A stretch of DNA of 64,000 nt from Azospirillum sp051124815 (GCF_051124815.1 NZ_CP118486.1:434001-498000); one strand, 5' to 3'. Shown: positions 44,589 through 55,736, counted from the stretch's first letter. The notes: generated from the sequence alone by a model not told the origin. Translations and numbers: made by a program.

Positions 44589-44703
44589 CGGTCCGGAAGG
44601 TAGGCTGACGAAAGGAACGGGAGTATGCGGATTGACGCAACGTAAGCCAAGCCGGAAGGGACTCAAGGCGGCACGAACTTTCGTAGGCGGGGGCGGGCCC
44701 AGC

Positions 44704-45081
44704 CTAGGGGCAGGCCCGCATCGCCACGGCTTGGTCCTTCACCCCGGTCCAGCCCGACAGCGGCCGGCAGTCCGCTCCCGCGCACAGCCGGTGCTCGCCG
44801 GTGAAGCTTGAGGCCGCCAGCGTGACGCTGTCCTGCGGCGGCAGGTCGGGCGTCCACACCATCCAGCCGTCGGCGGTCAGCCGGGCATCGGGACCGGGCT
44901 CCATCCCGGCGCCGGTGCCACGGATGCGGGCCTCCGTCGGGCGCAACCGGCCGGCTTCGACCGTCCAGTTCTCCCGCCACTCGGTCTTCTCGATCGAGTG
45001 GGTCCAGGACAGGGTGAACTGCGTCCCCGGCAGCGACGCCAGCAGCGCGCCGCCGAGGGCGAACAGGCAAAGACCGGCCAT
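44704..45081 (-). CDS. DUF1850 protein, TAXI-TRAP accessory
   Basis: A 125-residue protein with an N-terminal hydrophobic segment (LCLFALGGALLASLPG) and TQFTLSWTHSIEKTEWRENW, the DUF1850 signature. DUF1850 genes regularly follow fused TRAP permeases of the TAXI type, as here (15 nt after the permease). Likely periplasmic or membrane-anchored; precise role unknown. Two cysteines near the C-terminus (LCAGADC) may form a disulfide. Confidence 0.85.
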   Translation of the reverse strand: MAGLCLFALGGALLASLPGTQFTLSWTHSIEKTEWRENWTVEAGRLRPTEARIRGTGAGMEPGPDARLTADGWMVWTPDLPPQDSVTLAASSFTGEHRLCAGADCRPLSGWTGVKDQAVAMRACP

Positions 45082-45096
45082 ACCGACGCCGAACCC

Positions 45097-47187
45097 TCAG
45101 GCCGTGGCGGCGGCGAAAGTGCCGCGGCGGCGGTGCTGCCACAGCAGGAACAGGCCGGTCATGACGAAGGCGACCTCGTCGGTGACCGGCAAGGCGACCA
45201 CGAACAGGAAGGCGGTCGCCGCGGCATAGACGCGGGCGATCATCGGCAGGTTGGTCCAGAAGAAGCCGATGGTGGCCGCCCCCCACAGGGCGATGGCGAC
45301 GCAGGCCTTGAGGAAGATGTAGGCGACCGCCAGCCAGCTTTGGGTCTGCAGCACCAGCGCCGGGTCGTAGACCGCCATGAAGGGCACGACATAGCCGGCC
45401 ATGGCGATGCGGGTGGCGATGAAGCCGATCTTCATGTGCCCGACCCGCGCGATGGAGGACGCCGCCAGCGCCGCCAGCGCCACCGGCGGGGTCAGGTCGG
45501 CCATGATGCCGAAATAGAAGACGAACATGTGGCTGACGATCAGCGGCACACCCATGGTCAGCAGCGCCGGGGCGGCGATGGACGCCGTGATGATGTAGTT
45601 GGCGGTGGTCGGCAGCCCGGTGCCCAGCACGATGCAGGTCACCATCGTCAGCACCAGCGCCGCCAGCAGGCTGCCGCCCGACAGGTTGACGATGGTGGTG
45701 GCGAAGCTGGAGGCAAGGCCGGTCAGCGTCATCATGCCGATCAGCACGCCGACCAGGGCGCAGGCGACGCCGACGCCGATGGCGTTCTTCGCGCCGTCGG
45801 CAATCGCGTTCACCACCAGCACCAGCGTCTCCCGCCCGCCCTTGAACAGCAGGCAGGGAACGATTAGCAGCCCGACGATGGCGAAGGCCAGATGCTCCGT
45901 CCGCCACCCCATCCGCCACAGGACGGCGGCGATCAGGCCGAGTGCGACCCAGAAGCCGACGCGCAGCATCGTCGGGCCGATCGCCGAGACCACGGACATC
46001 CCCAGGATCAGCGCGGCGGTGGCGGCGATGCCGATCACGCCGGCGAAGAGCGGCGTGAAGCCGGAGAACAGCAGATAGACCAGCGCCGCCAGCGGCAGGA
46101 TCAGGTACCAGCCTTCCTTCAGGGCCCGGAGCGCGCTCGGGCACTCCTCGCGCGGCAGGCCGACCAGGTTGCGCTTGCCGGCTTCCAGATGGACCATCCA
46201 GAAGGCGCTGCCGAAATAAAGGATGGCGGGAATCGCAGCGGCCAGCGCGACGTCGCTGTAGGGCACGCCGATGGTCTCCGCCATGATGAAGGCGGCGGCG
46301 CCCATCACCGGCGGCATCAGCTGCCCGCCCATGCTGGCCGTCGCTTCCACCGCGCCGGCGAAGGCGGGGCGGTAGCCGAAGCGCATCATCAGCGGGATGG
46401 TGAACTGGCCGGTGGTCAGCACGTTGGCGACGCCCGACCCGTTGATCGTCCCCATGAAGCCGGAGGAGAAGACCGCCACCTTCGCCGGCCCACCCTTGGA
46501 ATGGCCGACGAGGCCGAGCGAGACGTCGTTGAACAGCTTGATCATCCCGGCCCGCTCCAGGAAGGCGCCGAACAGGATGAACAGGAAGATGTAGGTCGCC
46601 GACACGAAGGTCGGCGTGCCGTAGATGCCCTCGGTCGACAGGAACAGCGTGTCGATCACCTGATCGAAGCCATAGCCGCGATGGGCCAGCCCGAAGGGCA
46701 GTTCCCGGCCGAACAGGGCATAGGGGATGAACACGCCGCACAGGATCGGCAGGGCCAGCCCCATGATGCGGCGGGCCGCCTCGAACACCAGGGCGACGGC
46801 GATGGCGCCGACGACGATGTCGGTGCTGTTGGGATCGCCGGCCCGCAGGATCAGGTCGCCTTCGAACACGTAATGATAAAGGCCGATGGCGAAGCCGGTC
46901 AGGCCGAGAAGCCAGTCGTACCAGGGCACCCGTTTGCGCGCGGAGGTCTTCCGCGCGCCGAACAGGGTGAAGGTCATCAGCACCAGGAAACCGACATGGA
47001 CCGACCGCACCACGGTGGTGGACAGCGGATTGAAGGCGGCGGTCCAGATCTGGAAGATCGAAAAGGCCACGGCGATTGCAAACACCGCCCGCCCGTCGAA
47101 GCCTTCGAAGGCCGCGACATGGGCGGGATTCTCCCGGTCGATTGCTTGGCGGGCTTGTGCGTCCGCCTCGTTGTTATGAGTATTCAC
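45097..47187 (-). CDS. TRAP transporter fused 4TM/12TM permease (TAXI type)
   Basis: A 696-residue inner-membrane protein in which the small (4TM) and large (12TM, DctM-like) TRAP subunits are fused. It contains GRELPFGLAHRGYGFDQVIDTLFLSTEGIYG, GFMGTINGSGVANVLTTGQ and GTGLPTTANYIITASIAAPAL. It imports an organic anion using the ion gradient with the TAXI binding protein encoded 25 nt upstream. Substrate is unknown; dicarboxylates or glutamate are typical for the family. Confidence 0.94.
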   Translation of the reverse strand: MNTHNNEADAQARQAIDRENPAHVAAFEGFDGRAVFAIAVAFSIFQIWTAAFNPLSTTVVRSVHVGFLVLMTFTLFGARKTSARKRVPWYDWLLGLTGFAIGLYHYVFEGDLILRAGDPNSTDIVVGAIAVALVFEAARRIMGLALPILCGVFIPYALFGRELPFGLAHRGYGFDQVIDTLFLSTEGIYGTPTFVSATYIFLFILFGAFLERAGMIKLFNDVSLGLVGHSKGGPAKVAVFSSGFMGTINGSGVANVLTTGQFTIPLMMRFGYRPAFAGAVEATASMGGQLMPPVMGAAAFIMAETIGVPYSDVALAAAIPAILYFGSAFWMVHLEAGKRNLVGLPREECPSALRALKEGWYLILPLAALVYLLFSGFTPLFAGVIGIAATAALILGMSVVSAIGPTMLRVGFWVALGLIAAVLWRMGWRTEHLAFAIVGLLIVPCLLFKGGRETLVLVVNAIADGAKNAIGVGVACALVGVLIGMMTLTGLASSFATTIVNLSGGSLLAALVLTMVTCIVLGTGLPTTANYIITASIAAPALLTMGVPLIVSHMFVFYFGIMADLTPPVALAALAASSIARVGHMKIGFIATRIAMAGYVVPFMAVYDPALVLQTQSWLAVAYIFLKACVAIALWGAATIGFFWTNLPMIARVYAAATAFLFVVALPVTDEVAFVMTGLFLLWQHRRRGTFAAATA

Positions 47188-47212
47188 GTCTGCGTTCCCC
47201 GCGGCCCGTTCC

Positions 47213-48187
47213 TTACATCAGCCCCTTTTCCTTGTAGTACTTGACGGCGCCGGGATGGAACGGCACCGGCGACTGGGTGGCGGACTTGTCCAGCTTGATC
47301 TGCTTGGCGGCGACGTGGGCGGCGGCCAGCGCGTCCAGATTCTCGAACAGCGTCTTGGTCATCGCATAGGCGGCGTCATCCGACACGCCCGAATGGCTGA
47401 CCAGCAGGTTGCGGACGGCGGCGGTCGGCACCGCGGCGTCCTGGCCCGGATAGGTGCCGGCCGGAATCGTCTCGGTGATGTAGGCGGCGTCGCCGACCTT
47501 CTGCACCACGTCGGCCGGGATGCTGACGATGGTGATGTCCTGGGAGGCCGACAGGTCCTTGATCGCCGCCACGCCGAGACCGGCGGAGATCAGCGTCGCG
47601 TCCAGCTGGCGGTTCTTGATCAGGTCGACCGATTCGCCGAAGGGCAGATATTCGGTCTTGGCGAAGTCCTTGTAGGCAAGACCGGCGGCGTTGAAGATGG
47701 CGCGCGCATTCAGCTCCGTCCCCGACTTCGGCGCACCGACCGACACCCGCTTGCCCTTCAGGTCGGCCAGCGTCTTGATGCCCGAGTCCTTGCTGGCGAC
47801 GACCTGGATGTAGTTGGGATAGATGGCGGCGATGGTGCGCAGCTTGTCCAGCTTCTGCTTGAAGCCGACCTCCTCGTTGCCCTTCCAGGCGTCGCTCAGC
47901 GCATCGCCGAGCGTGAAGCCGATCTCGCCGCGGCCGGCCTGCAGCAGGTTCAGGTTCTCCACCGACGCCTTGGTCGCCTGCGCCGTCACCTTGGCCCCCG
48001 GCAGCGCCTTGCCGTACACGTTCGACAGCGCCACGCCCAGCGGATAATAGACCCCGCTGGTGCCGCCGGTCAGAACGGTGATGAAGGTCTCCGCCTTGGC
48101 CGGCAGGGCGGCAAGGCCGAGGCTGACGCCAAGGCCGGCGGCCGTGCAAAGGGCCAGGAGTTGACGCTTCAAGAATGGGCGATTCAT
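47213..48187 (-). CDS. TAXI-family TRAP substrate-binding protein
   Basis: A 324-residue periplasmic protein with a Sec signal peptide ending ...ALPAKAE. The mature N-terminus FITVLTGGTSGVYYPLGVAL and LKGKRVSVGAPKSGTELNAR are TAXI signatures. GGGGAGAG lies 6 nt before the ATG at 48187. It delivers substrate to the fused permease downstream. Divergent from the cox-like cluster. Confidence 0.95.
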   Translation of the reverse strand: MNRPFLKRQLLALCTAAGLGVSLGLAALPAKAETFITVLTGGTSGVYYPLGVALSNVYGKALPGAKVTAQATKASVENLNLLQAGRGEIGFTLGDALSDAWKGNEEVGFKQKLDKLRTIAAIYPNYIQVVASKDSGIKTLADLKGKRVSVGAPKSGTELNARAIFNAAGLAYKDFAKTEYLPFGESVDLIKNRQLDATLISAGLGVAAIKDLSASQDITIVSIPADVVQKVGDAAYITETIPAGTYPGQDAAVPTAAVRNLLVSHSGVSDDAAYAMTKTLFENLDALAAAHVAAKQIKLDKSATQSPVPFHPGAVKYYKEKGLM

Positions 48188-48532
48188 GGTGGCTCTCCCC
48201 GTTATCGTTGCTGCACCCGGATCGTTGCCGGGCGGATTCATTTGCACACCCATATGCATGGGCGGCCCCAACCCACTGTAACGCGCCACAAAATTGCGCG
48301 TCATTACGTACAATCCGACATATCGACCGTTGACAGGCCATTCTTTCGGCCAAGGCATGCACAGGCTCCTTGACCTCGACGGGTGGACACCCCCTATCCT
48401 TGTGGCGGAAGACCGCCGGCCGAAGCGGACACCACCACGGCTCCGGCTCAAGGCGCGTCATACGACAGTCATAAGTCCCAACTGCACGCCAAACGACTGC
48501 ACGCCAGACTTCAGCCAGCGGGAGGAAAACCG
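48188..48532. promoter_or_regulatory. Divergent spacer between the TAXI gene and coxS
   Basis: A 345-bp region without a convincing gene. Visible elements: an interrupted palindrome CCCATATGCATGGG (48249-48262); TTGACC (48370-48375) and TATCCT (48395-48400), 19 bp apart, a possible coxS promoter with a long spacer; a direct repeat ACTGCACGCC at 48481-48490 and 48496-48505; and the coxS ribosome-binding site GGGAGGA. Confidence 0.5.
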
Positions 48533-49033
<501 letters not shown>

Positions 49034-49100
49034 GGGCGATAAGCCCAGCAAGAAGCAGGCATTTCCGCATCTTCAGCGTTCCTGTGGGAGGAAACACGAG

Positions 49101-51497
49101 ATGGCGAACCCCAATGGCATCGGCGCCTCGGTGCGCCGGCGCGAAGACCAGCGCTTTCTGACCGGCCGCGGCAATTACACCGACGATTTCAAGCGCCCGA
49201 ACATGACCCATGCGGTGCATGTGCGCTCCCCCTACGCCCATGCCCGCATCCTGGGCATCGACTTCGCCGACGCGGCGGCGATGCCGGGCGTGGTCGCCGT
49301 GCTGACCGGCGCCGACATGGAGGCCGACAAGGTCGGCAGCCTGCCCTGCGGCTGGCAGATCCATTCCAAGGACGGCTCGCCGATGAAGGAGCCGCCGCAC
49401 TATCCGCTGGCGCGCGACCGCGTGCGCTATGTCGGCGACGCGGTGGCGGTGGTGATCGCCGAAACCCGCGAGCAGGCGCGCGACGCCGCCGAGATGGTCG
49501 TGGTCGATTACGAGGAACTGCCGGCGGTGGGCTCATCCACCCGCGCCATCGACGGCGGCGCGCCGCTGGTCCATGACGATGCGCCGGACAATGTCTGTTA
49601 CGACTGGCATTTGGGCGATCAGGCCGCGGTGGATGCCGCCTTCGCCAACGCCGCCCATGTCGCGAAGATCGATCTGGTCAACCAGCGTCTGGTCCCGAAC
49701 GCGATGGAACCGCGGGCGGCGATGGGCGAATACGATCAGTCCAGCGGCGAATACACGCTGACCACCACCAGCCAGAACCCGCACGTCACCCGCCTGCTGA
49801 TGGGCGCCTTCGTGCTGGGCATTCCGGAACACAAGCTGCGGGTGGTGGCGCCCGACGTCGGCGGCGGCTTCGGGTCGAAGATCTTCCATTACGGCGAAGA
49901 GGCAGTCGTCACCTGGGCGGCGCGCAAGGTCGGTCGCCCGGTGAAATGGACCGCCGACCGCTCCGAAAGCTTCCTGACCGACGCCCATGGCCGCGACCAT
50001 GTCAGCCATGCCGAGATGGCGATGGACGCCGACGGCAATTTCCTGGCTCTGCGCGTCTCGACCCTGGCCAATCTCGGCGCCTATCTGTCCACCTTCGCGC
50101 CGTCGATCCCGACCTATCTCTACGCCACCCTGCTGGCCGGCCAGTACAAGACCCCGGCGATCTATGCCGAGGTGAAGGCGGTCTTCACCAACACCGCGCC
50201 GGTGGACGCCTATCGCGGCGCCGGCCGGCCGGAGGCCTGCTATCTGATCGAACGGCTGGTGGATGTCGCCGCCGGCGTGATGGGCATGGACAAGACCGAG
50301 ATCCGCCGCCGCAACTTCGTGCCGAAGGAGGCGATGCCCTACCAGACGCCGGTCGCACTGCAATACGACACCGGCGACTTCGCCAAGAATCTCGACATCG
50401 CCCTGCCGCTGGTCGACTACCCCGGCTTCCAGCAGCGCCGGGCCGAATCGAAGGCGCGCGGCAAGCTGCGCGGCATCGGCTTCGCCACCTACATCGAAGC
50501 CTGCGGCATCGCGCCCAGCAATGTCGCCGGTGCGCTCGGCGCACGCGCAGGACTTTATGAATGCGCGGAAGTCCGTTTCCATCCGACGGGTTCGGTGACG
50601 GTCTTCACCGGATCTCACAGCCATGGCCAGGGCCATGAGACCACCTTCGCCCAGATCGTGGCGGAGCGGTTCGGCATCCCGATCGAGAATGTCGAGATCG
50701 TCCACGGCGACACCAACAAGATCCCCTTCGGCATGGGCACCTACGGCTCGCGCTCCCTCGCGGTCGGCGGCTCGGCCCTGGTGAAGGCGATGGACAAGGT
50801 GGAGCGCAAGGCGAAGAAGATCGCCGCCCACATGCTGGAGGCTGCCGAGACCGACATCGAGGTGAAGGAGGGCCGCTTCACCGTCGCCGGCACCGACAAG
50901 AGCCTGGGCATCGGCGACATCGCCCTGCAGGCCTACGTCCCGCACAACTTCCCACTGGACGAGCTGGAGCCGGGGCTGGACGAACAGGCCTTCTACGATC
51001 CGAAGAATTTCACCTATCCCAACGGCTGCCATGTCTGCGAGGTGGAGATCGACCCCGATACCGGCGTCACCACCATCGTCAGCTTCGCCGCGGTGGATGA
51101 TTTCGGCAACGTCATCAACCCGCTGATCGTCGAGGGGCAGGTGCATGGCGGGCTGGTCCAGGGCATCGGGCAGGCGCTGTACGAGAACTGCGTCTATGAC
51201 GAGGAGTCGGGCCAGCTCGTCACCGGCTCCTACATGGACTATTGCATGCCGCGGGCGGACGATGTCCCATCCTTCACCGTGCGCTATCACGAGGACCAGC
51301 CCTGCACCCACAACCCGCTGGGCGTGAAGGGCTGCGGCGAGGCCGGGACCATCGGCGCCGCCGCCGCCGTGATGAACGCGGTGGTGGACGCGCTGTCGGA
51401 GTATGGCGTCACCCACATGGACATGCCGGCGACGCCGGAGAAGGTCTGGCGGACCATCCGCGACGCTGCTCCCGCCCCTGCCATGGCAGCGGAATAA
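49101..51497 (+). CDS. coxL: Molybdenum hydroxylase large subunit, form II CoxL-like
   Basis: A 798-residue Mo-cofactor subunit of the xanthine oxidase family. MPT-binding GGGFGSKIFHYGEE and GSHSHGQGHETT segments are present, and the catalytic Glu lies in GVKGCGEAGTIGAAAA. The active-site loop reads AYRGAGR (residues 370-376), the form II signature. Form I CO dehydrogenase has AYRCSFR with the Cu-binding Cys, absent here. Thus CO oxidation should not be assumed; another aldehyde or heterocycle substrate is possible. AGGAGG-like GGGAGG precedes the ATG. Confidence 0.92.
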   Translation: MANPNGIGASVRRREDQRFLTGRGNYTDDFKRPNMTHAVHVRSPYAHARILGIDFADAAAMPGVVAVLTGADMEADKVGSLPCGWQIHSKDGSPMKEPPHYPLARDRVRYVGDAVAVVIAETREQARDAAEMVVVDYEELPAVGSSTRAIDGGAPLVHDDAPDNVCYDWHLGDQAAVDAAFANAAHVAKIDLVNQRLVPNAMEPRAAMGEYDQSSGEYTLTTTSQNPHVTRLLMGAFVLGIPEHKLRVVAPDVGGGFGSKIFHYGEEAVVTWAARKVGRPVKWTADRSESFLTDAHGRDHVSHAEMAMDADGNFLALRVSTLANLGAYLSTFAPSIPTYLYATLLAGQYKTPAIYAEVKAVFTNTAPVDAYRGAGRPEACYLIERLVDVAAGVMGMDKTEIRRRNFVPKEAMPYQTPVALQYDTGDFAKNLDIALPLVDYPGFQQRRAESKARGKLRGIGFATYIEACGIAPSNVAGALGARAGLYECAEVRFHPTGSVTVFTGSHSHGQGHETTFAQIVAERFGIPIENVEIVHGDTNKIPFGMGTYGSRSLAVGGSALVKAMDKVERKAKKIAAHMLEAAETDIEVKEGRFTVAGTDKSLGIGDIALQAYVPHNFPLDELEPGLDEQAFYDPKNFTYPNGCHVCEVEIDPDTGVTTIVSFAAVDDFGNVINPLIVEGQVHGGLVQGIGQALYENCVYDEESGQLVTGSYMDYCMPRADDVPSFTVRYHEDQPCTHNPLGVKGCGEAGTIGAAAAVMNAVVDALSEYGVTHMDMPATPEKVWRTIRDAAPAPAMAAE

Positions 51498-51525
51498 GAC
51501 GGCCGAAGAAGAAGGAGGCTAGAGA

Positions 51526-52317
51526 ATGTACGCGTTCACGTACCAACGGCCGACATCGCTCGCCGATGCGGCGGCTGCCATCCAGGCGGAAGACGCCAAG
51601 CTGCTGGGCGGCGGCCAGACCCTGCTGCCGACGCTGAAGCAGCGTCTCGCCCGACCGACCGACCTGATCGACCTCGGCGCCATTCCGGAGCTGAAGGGCA
51701 TCCGCGAGGCTGACGGCGGGTTGGAGATCGGCGCCTTCACCCGCCATGCGGAGGTCGCCCATTCCGACCTCGTCAAGCGGGTGATTCCGGCGCTGGCCAG
51801 CCTCGCCGAGGGCATTGGCGACCGGCAGGTCCGCAACATGGGCACGATGGGCGGTTCCATCGCCAACGCCGATCCGTCGGCCGACTATCCGTCGGCGGTG
51901 GTGGCCTTGAAATCGGTGGTCACGACCGACCGCCGGACCATCGCCGGCGACGATTTCTTCACCGGCATGTTCGAAACCGCGCTCGAGCCGGGCGAGATCG
52001 TCAAGTCGGTGCGCTTTTCCCGTCCCGACAAGGCGGCCTACGCCAAGTTCCGCAACCCGGCCAGCCGCTATGCCATCGTCGGCGTCTTCGTCGCCAGGTT
52101 CGGATCGGAAGTGCGGGTGGCAGTGACCGGCGCCGCCGGCTCCGTCTTCCGCGCCGAGGCGTTCGAGACGGCGCTCGCCGCCGACTTCCGCGCCGATGCC
52201 CTGAACGGCCTGTCGGTGGAGGCCGACGGCCTGAACGCCGACATCCACGCCAGCGCCGATTACCGCGCCCATCTCGTCACCGTGATGGCGAAGCGGGCGG
52301 TGGAAGCGGCGGGGTAA
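51526..52317 (+). CDS. coxM: Molybdenum hydroxylase FAD subunit (CoxM-like)
   Basis: A 263-residue FAD-binding protein. AKLLGGGQTLLPTLKQRL near the N-terminus and MGTMGGSIANADPSADYPS are the two flavin-binding motifs of the CoxM/CutM family. It passes electrons from the Fe-S subunit to a quinone or other acceptor. It follows coxL by 28 nt. A GAAGGAGG-like site precedes the ATG. Downstream lies a double repeat element before coxD. Confidence 0.94.
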   Translation: MYAFTYQRPTSLADAAAAIQAEDAKLLGGGQTLLPTLKQRLARPTDLIDLGAIPELKGIREADGGLEIGAFTRHAEVAHSDLVKRVIPALASLAEGIGDRQVRNMGTMGGSIANADPSADYPSAVVALKSVVTTDRRTIAGDDFFTGMFETALEPGEIVKSVRFSRPDKAAYAKFRNPASRYAIVGVFVARFGSEVRVAVTGAAGSVFRAEAFETALAADFRADALNGLSVEADGLNADIHASADYRAHLVTVMAKRAVEAAG

Positions 52318-52327
52318 CTGGGAAAGT

Positions 52328-52500
52328 CCCCTCTCCCCCCTGGGGAGAGGGTTAGGGTGAGGGGGATGCATTGCGTAGATCTCCCTGGCAATGCACAGTC
52401 CCTCACCCGGCGCCTTCGGCGCCACCCTCTCCCCAAGGGAGAGGGTCCGCCCCCCTCACCCGGGCGGCTTCGCCGCCCGACCTCTCCCCAGGGGGGAGAG
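52328..52500. repeat. Family 1 palindromic repeat, enlarged copy between coxM and coxD
   Basis: A ~173-bp structure containing three CTCTCCCC-type hairpin blocks (52328-52353, ~52425-52446 and ~52480-52500), with CCCTCACCC boxes between them. Two short hairpins, GGCGCCTTCGGCGCC and GGGCGGCTTCGCCGCCC, lie inside. It looks like one and a half copies of the element at 8546-8685. Confidence 0.82.
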
Positions 52501-52533
52501 GCGGATTTGCAAGCCTGTCCCCAAAGGCCGTCC

Positions 52534-53457
52534 ATGACCACCCCCCTCCCCGCCTCCGTCGATGACACGCTGGCGCTTCTCACCCGCGGTTCCTACGTCG
52601 CCGACCGCTCGCTGGCGACCGCGCTGTTCCTGGCGCTGAAGCTGAAGCGCCCGCTGTTCCTGGAGGGCGAGGCCGGCGTCGGCAAGACCGAGATCGCCAA
52701 GGTCCTGTCGGCGACGCTCGGCCGCAAGCTGCTGCGGCTGCAATGCTATGAGGGGCTGGACGCCTCGTCCGCCGTCTATGAGTGGAACTATGCCCGCCAG
52801 ATGATGGAGATCCGGTTGGCCGAGGCGTCGGGCGGGCAGGACCGGGAGTCGCTGGCCTCCGACCTGTTTTCCGAGCGCTTTCTGGTCAAGCGCCCGCTGC
52901 TGCAGGCGCTGGAGCCGGACCTCGCCGGGCCGCCGGTGCTGCTGATCGACGAGCTGGACCGCACCGACGAGCCGTTCGAGGCCTATCTGCTGGAGATCCT
53001 GTCCGATTATCAGGTCTCGATCCCGGAATTCGGCACCGTCCACGCGCCGGAACCGCCCATCGTCATCCTCACCTCCAACCGCACGCGCGAGATCCATGAC
53101 GCGCTGAAGCGGCGCTGCTTCTACCATTGGGTCGATTATCCTGGTGCCGCGCGGGAGCGGCAGATCCTTTCGGTCAAGGCGCCGCAGGCCGATGCCCGGC
53201 TGGCCGCCCAGGTGGTCGGCTTCGTCCAGACCCTGCGCGGCATGGACCTCTACAAGGCCCCGGGCGTGGCGGAGACGCTGGACTGGGCGCAGGCGCTGGT
53301 GGAGTTGAACCAGCTGGAGCTGGAGCCCTCCGTCATCAACGACACGCTGGGCACGCTGCTGAAATACCAGGACGACATCGCCCGCATCCAGGGCAGCGAG
53401 GCGGCGCGCATCCTGACCCAGGTCAAGACCGAGCTGGCCGCCACCACCGCGCGCTGA
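52534..53457 (+). CDS. coxD: AAA+ chaperone CoxD (MoxR family)
   Basis: A 307-residue AAA+ ATPase. Walker A is GEAGVGKT (residues 45-52), Walker B is VLLIDELDR and LTSNRTREIHDALKRRC holds the sensor and Arg finger. In Oligotropha, CoxD is needed for building the Mo-Cu site of CO dehydrogenase. It pairs with the VWA protein CoxE, 7 nt downstream. Its only visible ribosome-binding site is a weak AAAGG. Confidence 0.93.
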   Translation: MTTPLPASVDDTLALLTRGSYVADRSLATALFLALKLKRPLFLEGEAGVGKTEIAKVLSATLGRKLLRLQCYEGLDASSAVYEWNYARQMMEIRLAEASGGQDRESLASDLFSERFLVKRPLLQALEPDLAGPPVLLIDELDRTDEPFEAYLLEILSDYQVSIPEFGTVHAPEPPIVILTSNRTREIHDALKRRCFYHWVDYPGAARERQILSVKAPQADARLAAQVVGFVQTLRGMDLYKAPGVAETLDWAQALVELNQLELEPSVINDTLGTLLKYQDDIARIQGSEAARILTQVKTELAATTAR

Positions 53458-53464
53458 GGCCGCC

Positions 53465-54682
53465 ATGACGGACGACGCGCCGGCCGGCCGCCTCACCCTC
53501 AATCTGATGCATTTCGCCCGCGCGCTGCGCGCCGCCGGCCTGCCGGTCGGGCCGGGCAAGGTGCTGCAGGCAGTGGAAGCGGTGGAGGCGGTCGGCCTTT
53601 CCAACCGCACCGACTTCTATTGGGCTTTGCACGCCATCTTCGTGAACCGCCACGACCAGAGCGAGCTGTTCGACCAGGCCTTCCACGTCTTCTGGCGCAA
53701 TCCGGACATCCTGAAGAAGATGATGTCGCTGATGCTGCCGAAGGTGCGGACAGAGGCGCCGCCCGACCAGCCTGAGATGGCGCAGCGCCTTGCCGAGGCC
53801 CTGCACGGCAGCGGTGCCGAACGGGAGGAGCCGGAAAAGACCGAGATCGAGATCGACGCGTCCTTCACCGTCTCCGCCGCCGAACGGCTGCAGGACAAGG
53901 ATTTCGAGAAGATGACGGGGGAGGAGATGGCGCAGGCCAAGCGGCTGCTGTCCCGCCTCGCCCTGCCGCTGGCGGAGGTCACCACCCGCCGCCATCGCTC
54001 CGACCCGATGGGGCCGCGCGTCGATCCGCGCGCAACGCTGCGGCGGATGCTGCGCAGCGGCGGGGACCTGTCCGACCTTGCCCGCAAGCGCCGCCGCACC
54101 CGGCCGCCGCCGCTGGTGGTGCTGTGCGACATCTCCGGCTCGATGACCCGCTATTCGCGGATGCTGCTGCATTTCATGCATGCGGTGACCAACGACCGCG
54201 ACCGGGTCCACAGCTTCGTCTTCGGCACCCGGCTGACCAACATCACCCGCCATCTGCGGCACAAGGATGTGGACGTGGCGCTGGACGCCGTGTCGGGGGC
54301 GGTCGCCGACTGGTCGGGTGGCACGCGGATCGGCACCGCGCTGCACGCCTTCAACCGGACCTGGGCGAGGCGGGTGCTGGGCCAGGGCGCCGTGGTGCTT
54401 CTCATTACCGACGGGCTGGACAGGGATGCAGGGGAAGGGCTTGCGGCAGAGGCCGATCGGTTGCACAAAAGCTGTCGGCGGCTCGTCTGGCTGAATCCTT
54501 TGTTGCGCTGGGAAGGCTTCGCGCCGAAATCCTCGGGCATCCGGGCGCTGCTGCCGCATGTGGACGATTTTCTTGCGGCCCACAGCCTGAACAGCCTCGC
54601 GGATCTGGCCGGCGTCCTGTCGGCCGACGGTCCGCGTCGGAGCCCGGGCTTGCGCCGCTGGTTGAAGGAGGCGGCGGGATGA
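53465..54682 (+). CDS. coxE: VWA-domain maturation protein CoxE
   Basis: A 405-residue protein whose C-terminal half is a VWA domain with MIDAS motif DISGSM starting at Asp222 and LLITDGLDRD further on. The middle is charged and helical. It acts with CoxD in metal-site maturation of the molybdenum hydroxylase. Its stop overlaps the next start as ATGA. Confidence 0.93.
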   Translation: MTDDAPAGRLTLNLMHFARALRAAGLPVGPGKVLQAVEAVEAVGLSNRTDFYWALHAIFVNRHDQSELFDQAFHVFWRNPDILKKMMSLMLPKVRTEAPPDQPEMAQRLAEALHGSGAEREEPEKTEIEIDASFTVSAAERLQDKDFEKMTGEEMAQAKRLLSRLALPLAEVTTRRHRSDPMGPRVDPRATLRRMLRSGGDLSDLARKRRRTRPPPLVVLCDISGSMTRYSRMLLHFMHAVTNDRDRVHSFVFGTRLTNITRHLRHKDVDVALDAVSGAVADWSGGTRIGTALHAFNRTWARRVLGQGAVVLLITDGLDRDAGEGLAAEADRLHKSCRRLVWLNPLLRWEGFAPKSSGIRALLPHVDDFLAAHSLNSLADLAGVLSADGPRRSPGLRRWLKEAAG

Positions 54683-55004
54683 ACGACACCCTGATGGCGG
54701 ACAACATCGTGGAGCAAGCGGCCGCATGGCGCGCCGCCGGCCGCAGGGTGGCCCTGGCGACCGTCGTGTCGACCTGGGGCTCCTCGCCGCGGCCGGTCGG
54801 CAGCCAGATGGCGGTCGACGACAGCGGCGCGATGGCCGGTTCGGTGTCCGGCGGCTGCATCGAAAGCGCCGTGGCGCACGAGGCCGCGAAGTCGATGGAG
54901 GACGGCGAACCGCGCCTGCTGTCCTTCGGCATCACCAACGAAATGGCCTGGGAAGTCGGGCTGGCCTGCGGCGGGCAGGTACAGGTCTATGTCGAGGCCG
55001 TGGA

Positions 55005-55008
<4 letters not shown>
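54679..55008 (+). CDS. XdhC/CoxI N-terminal domain protein
   Basis: A 109-residue protein equal to the N-terminal XdhC_CoxI domain alone: RRVALATVVSTWGSSPRPVG and GSVSGGCIESAVAHEA are the family signatures. XdhC proteins bind and sulfurate the molybdenum cofactor before its insertion. The C-terminal Rossmann domain is in the next gene. Both joints are ATGA overlaps, consistent with equimolar production of the two halves. Confidence 0.9.
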
Positions 55009-55721
<713 letters not shown>

Positions 55722-55736
55722 GTGGTCGCTCGGTTG

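Noticed and set aside
49101..51497. Calling the large subunit a true CO dehydrogenase.
   Set aside because: The active-site loop is AYRGAGR, not the Cu-binding AYRCSFR of form I enzymes.
52328..52500. The multiple hairpin blocks as a CRISPR array.
   Set aside because: Blocks are palindromic and of unequal spacing, there are no unique spacers of constant size, and no cas genes are present.
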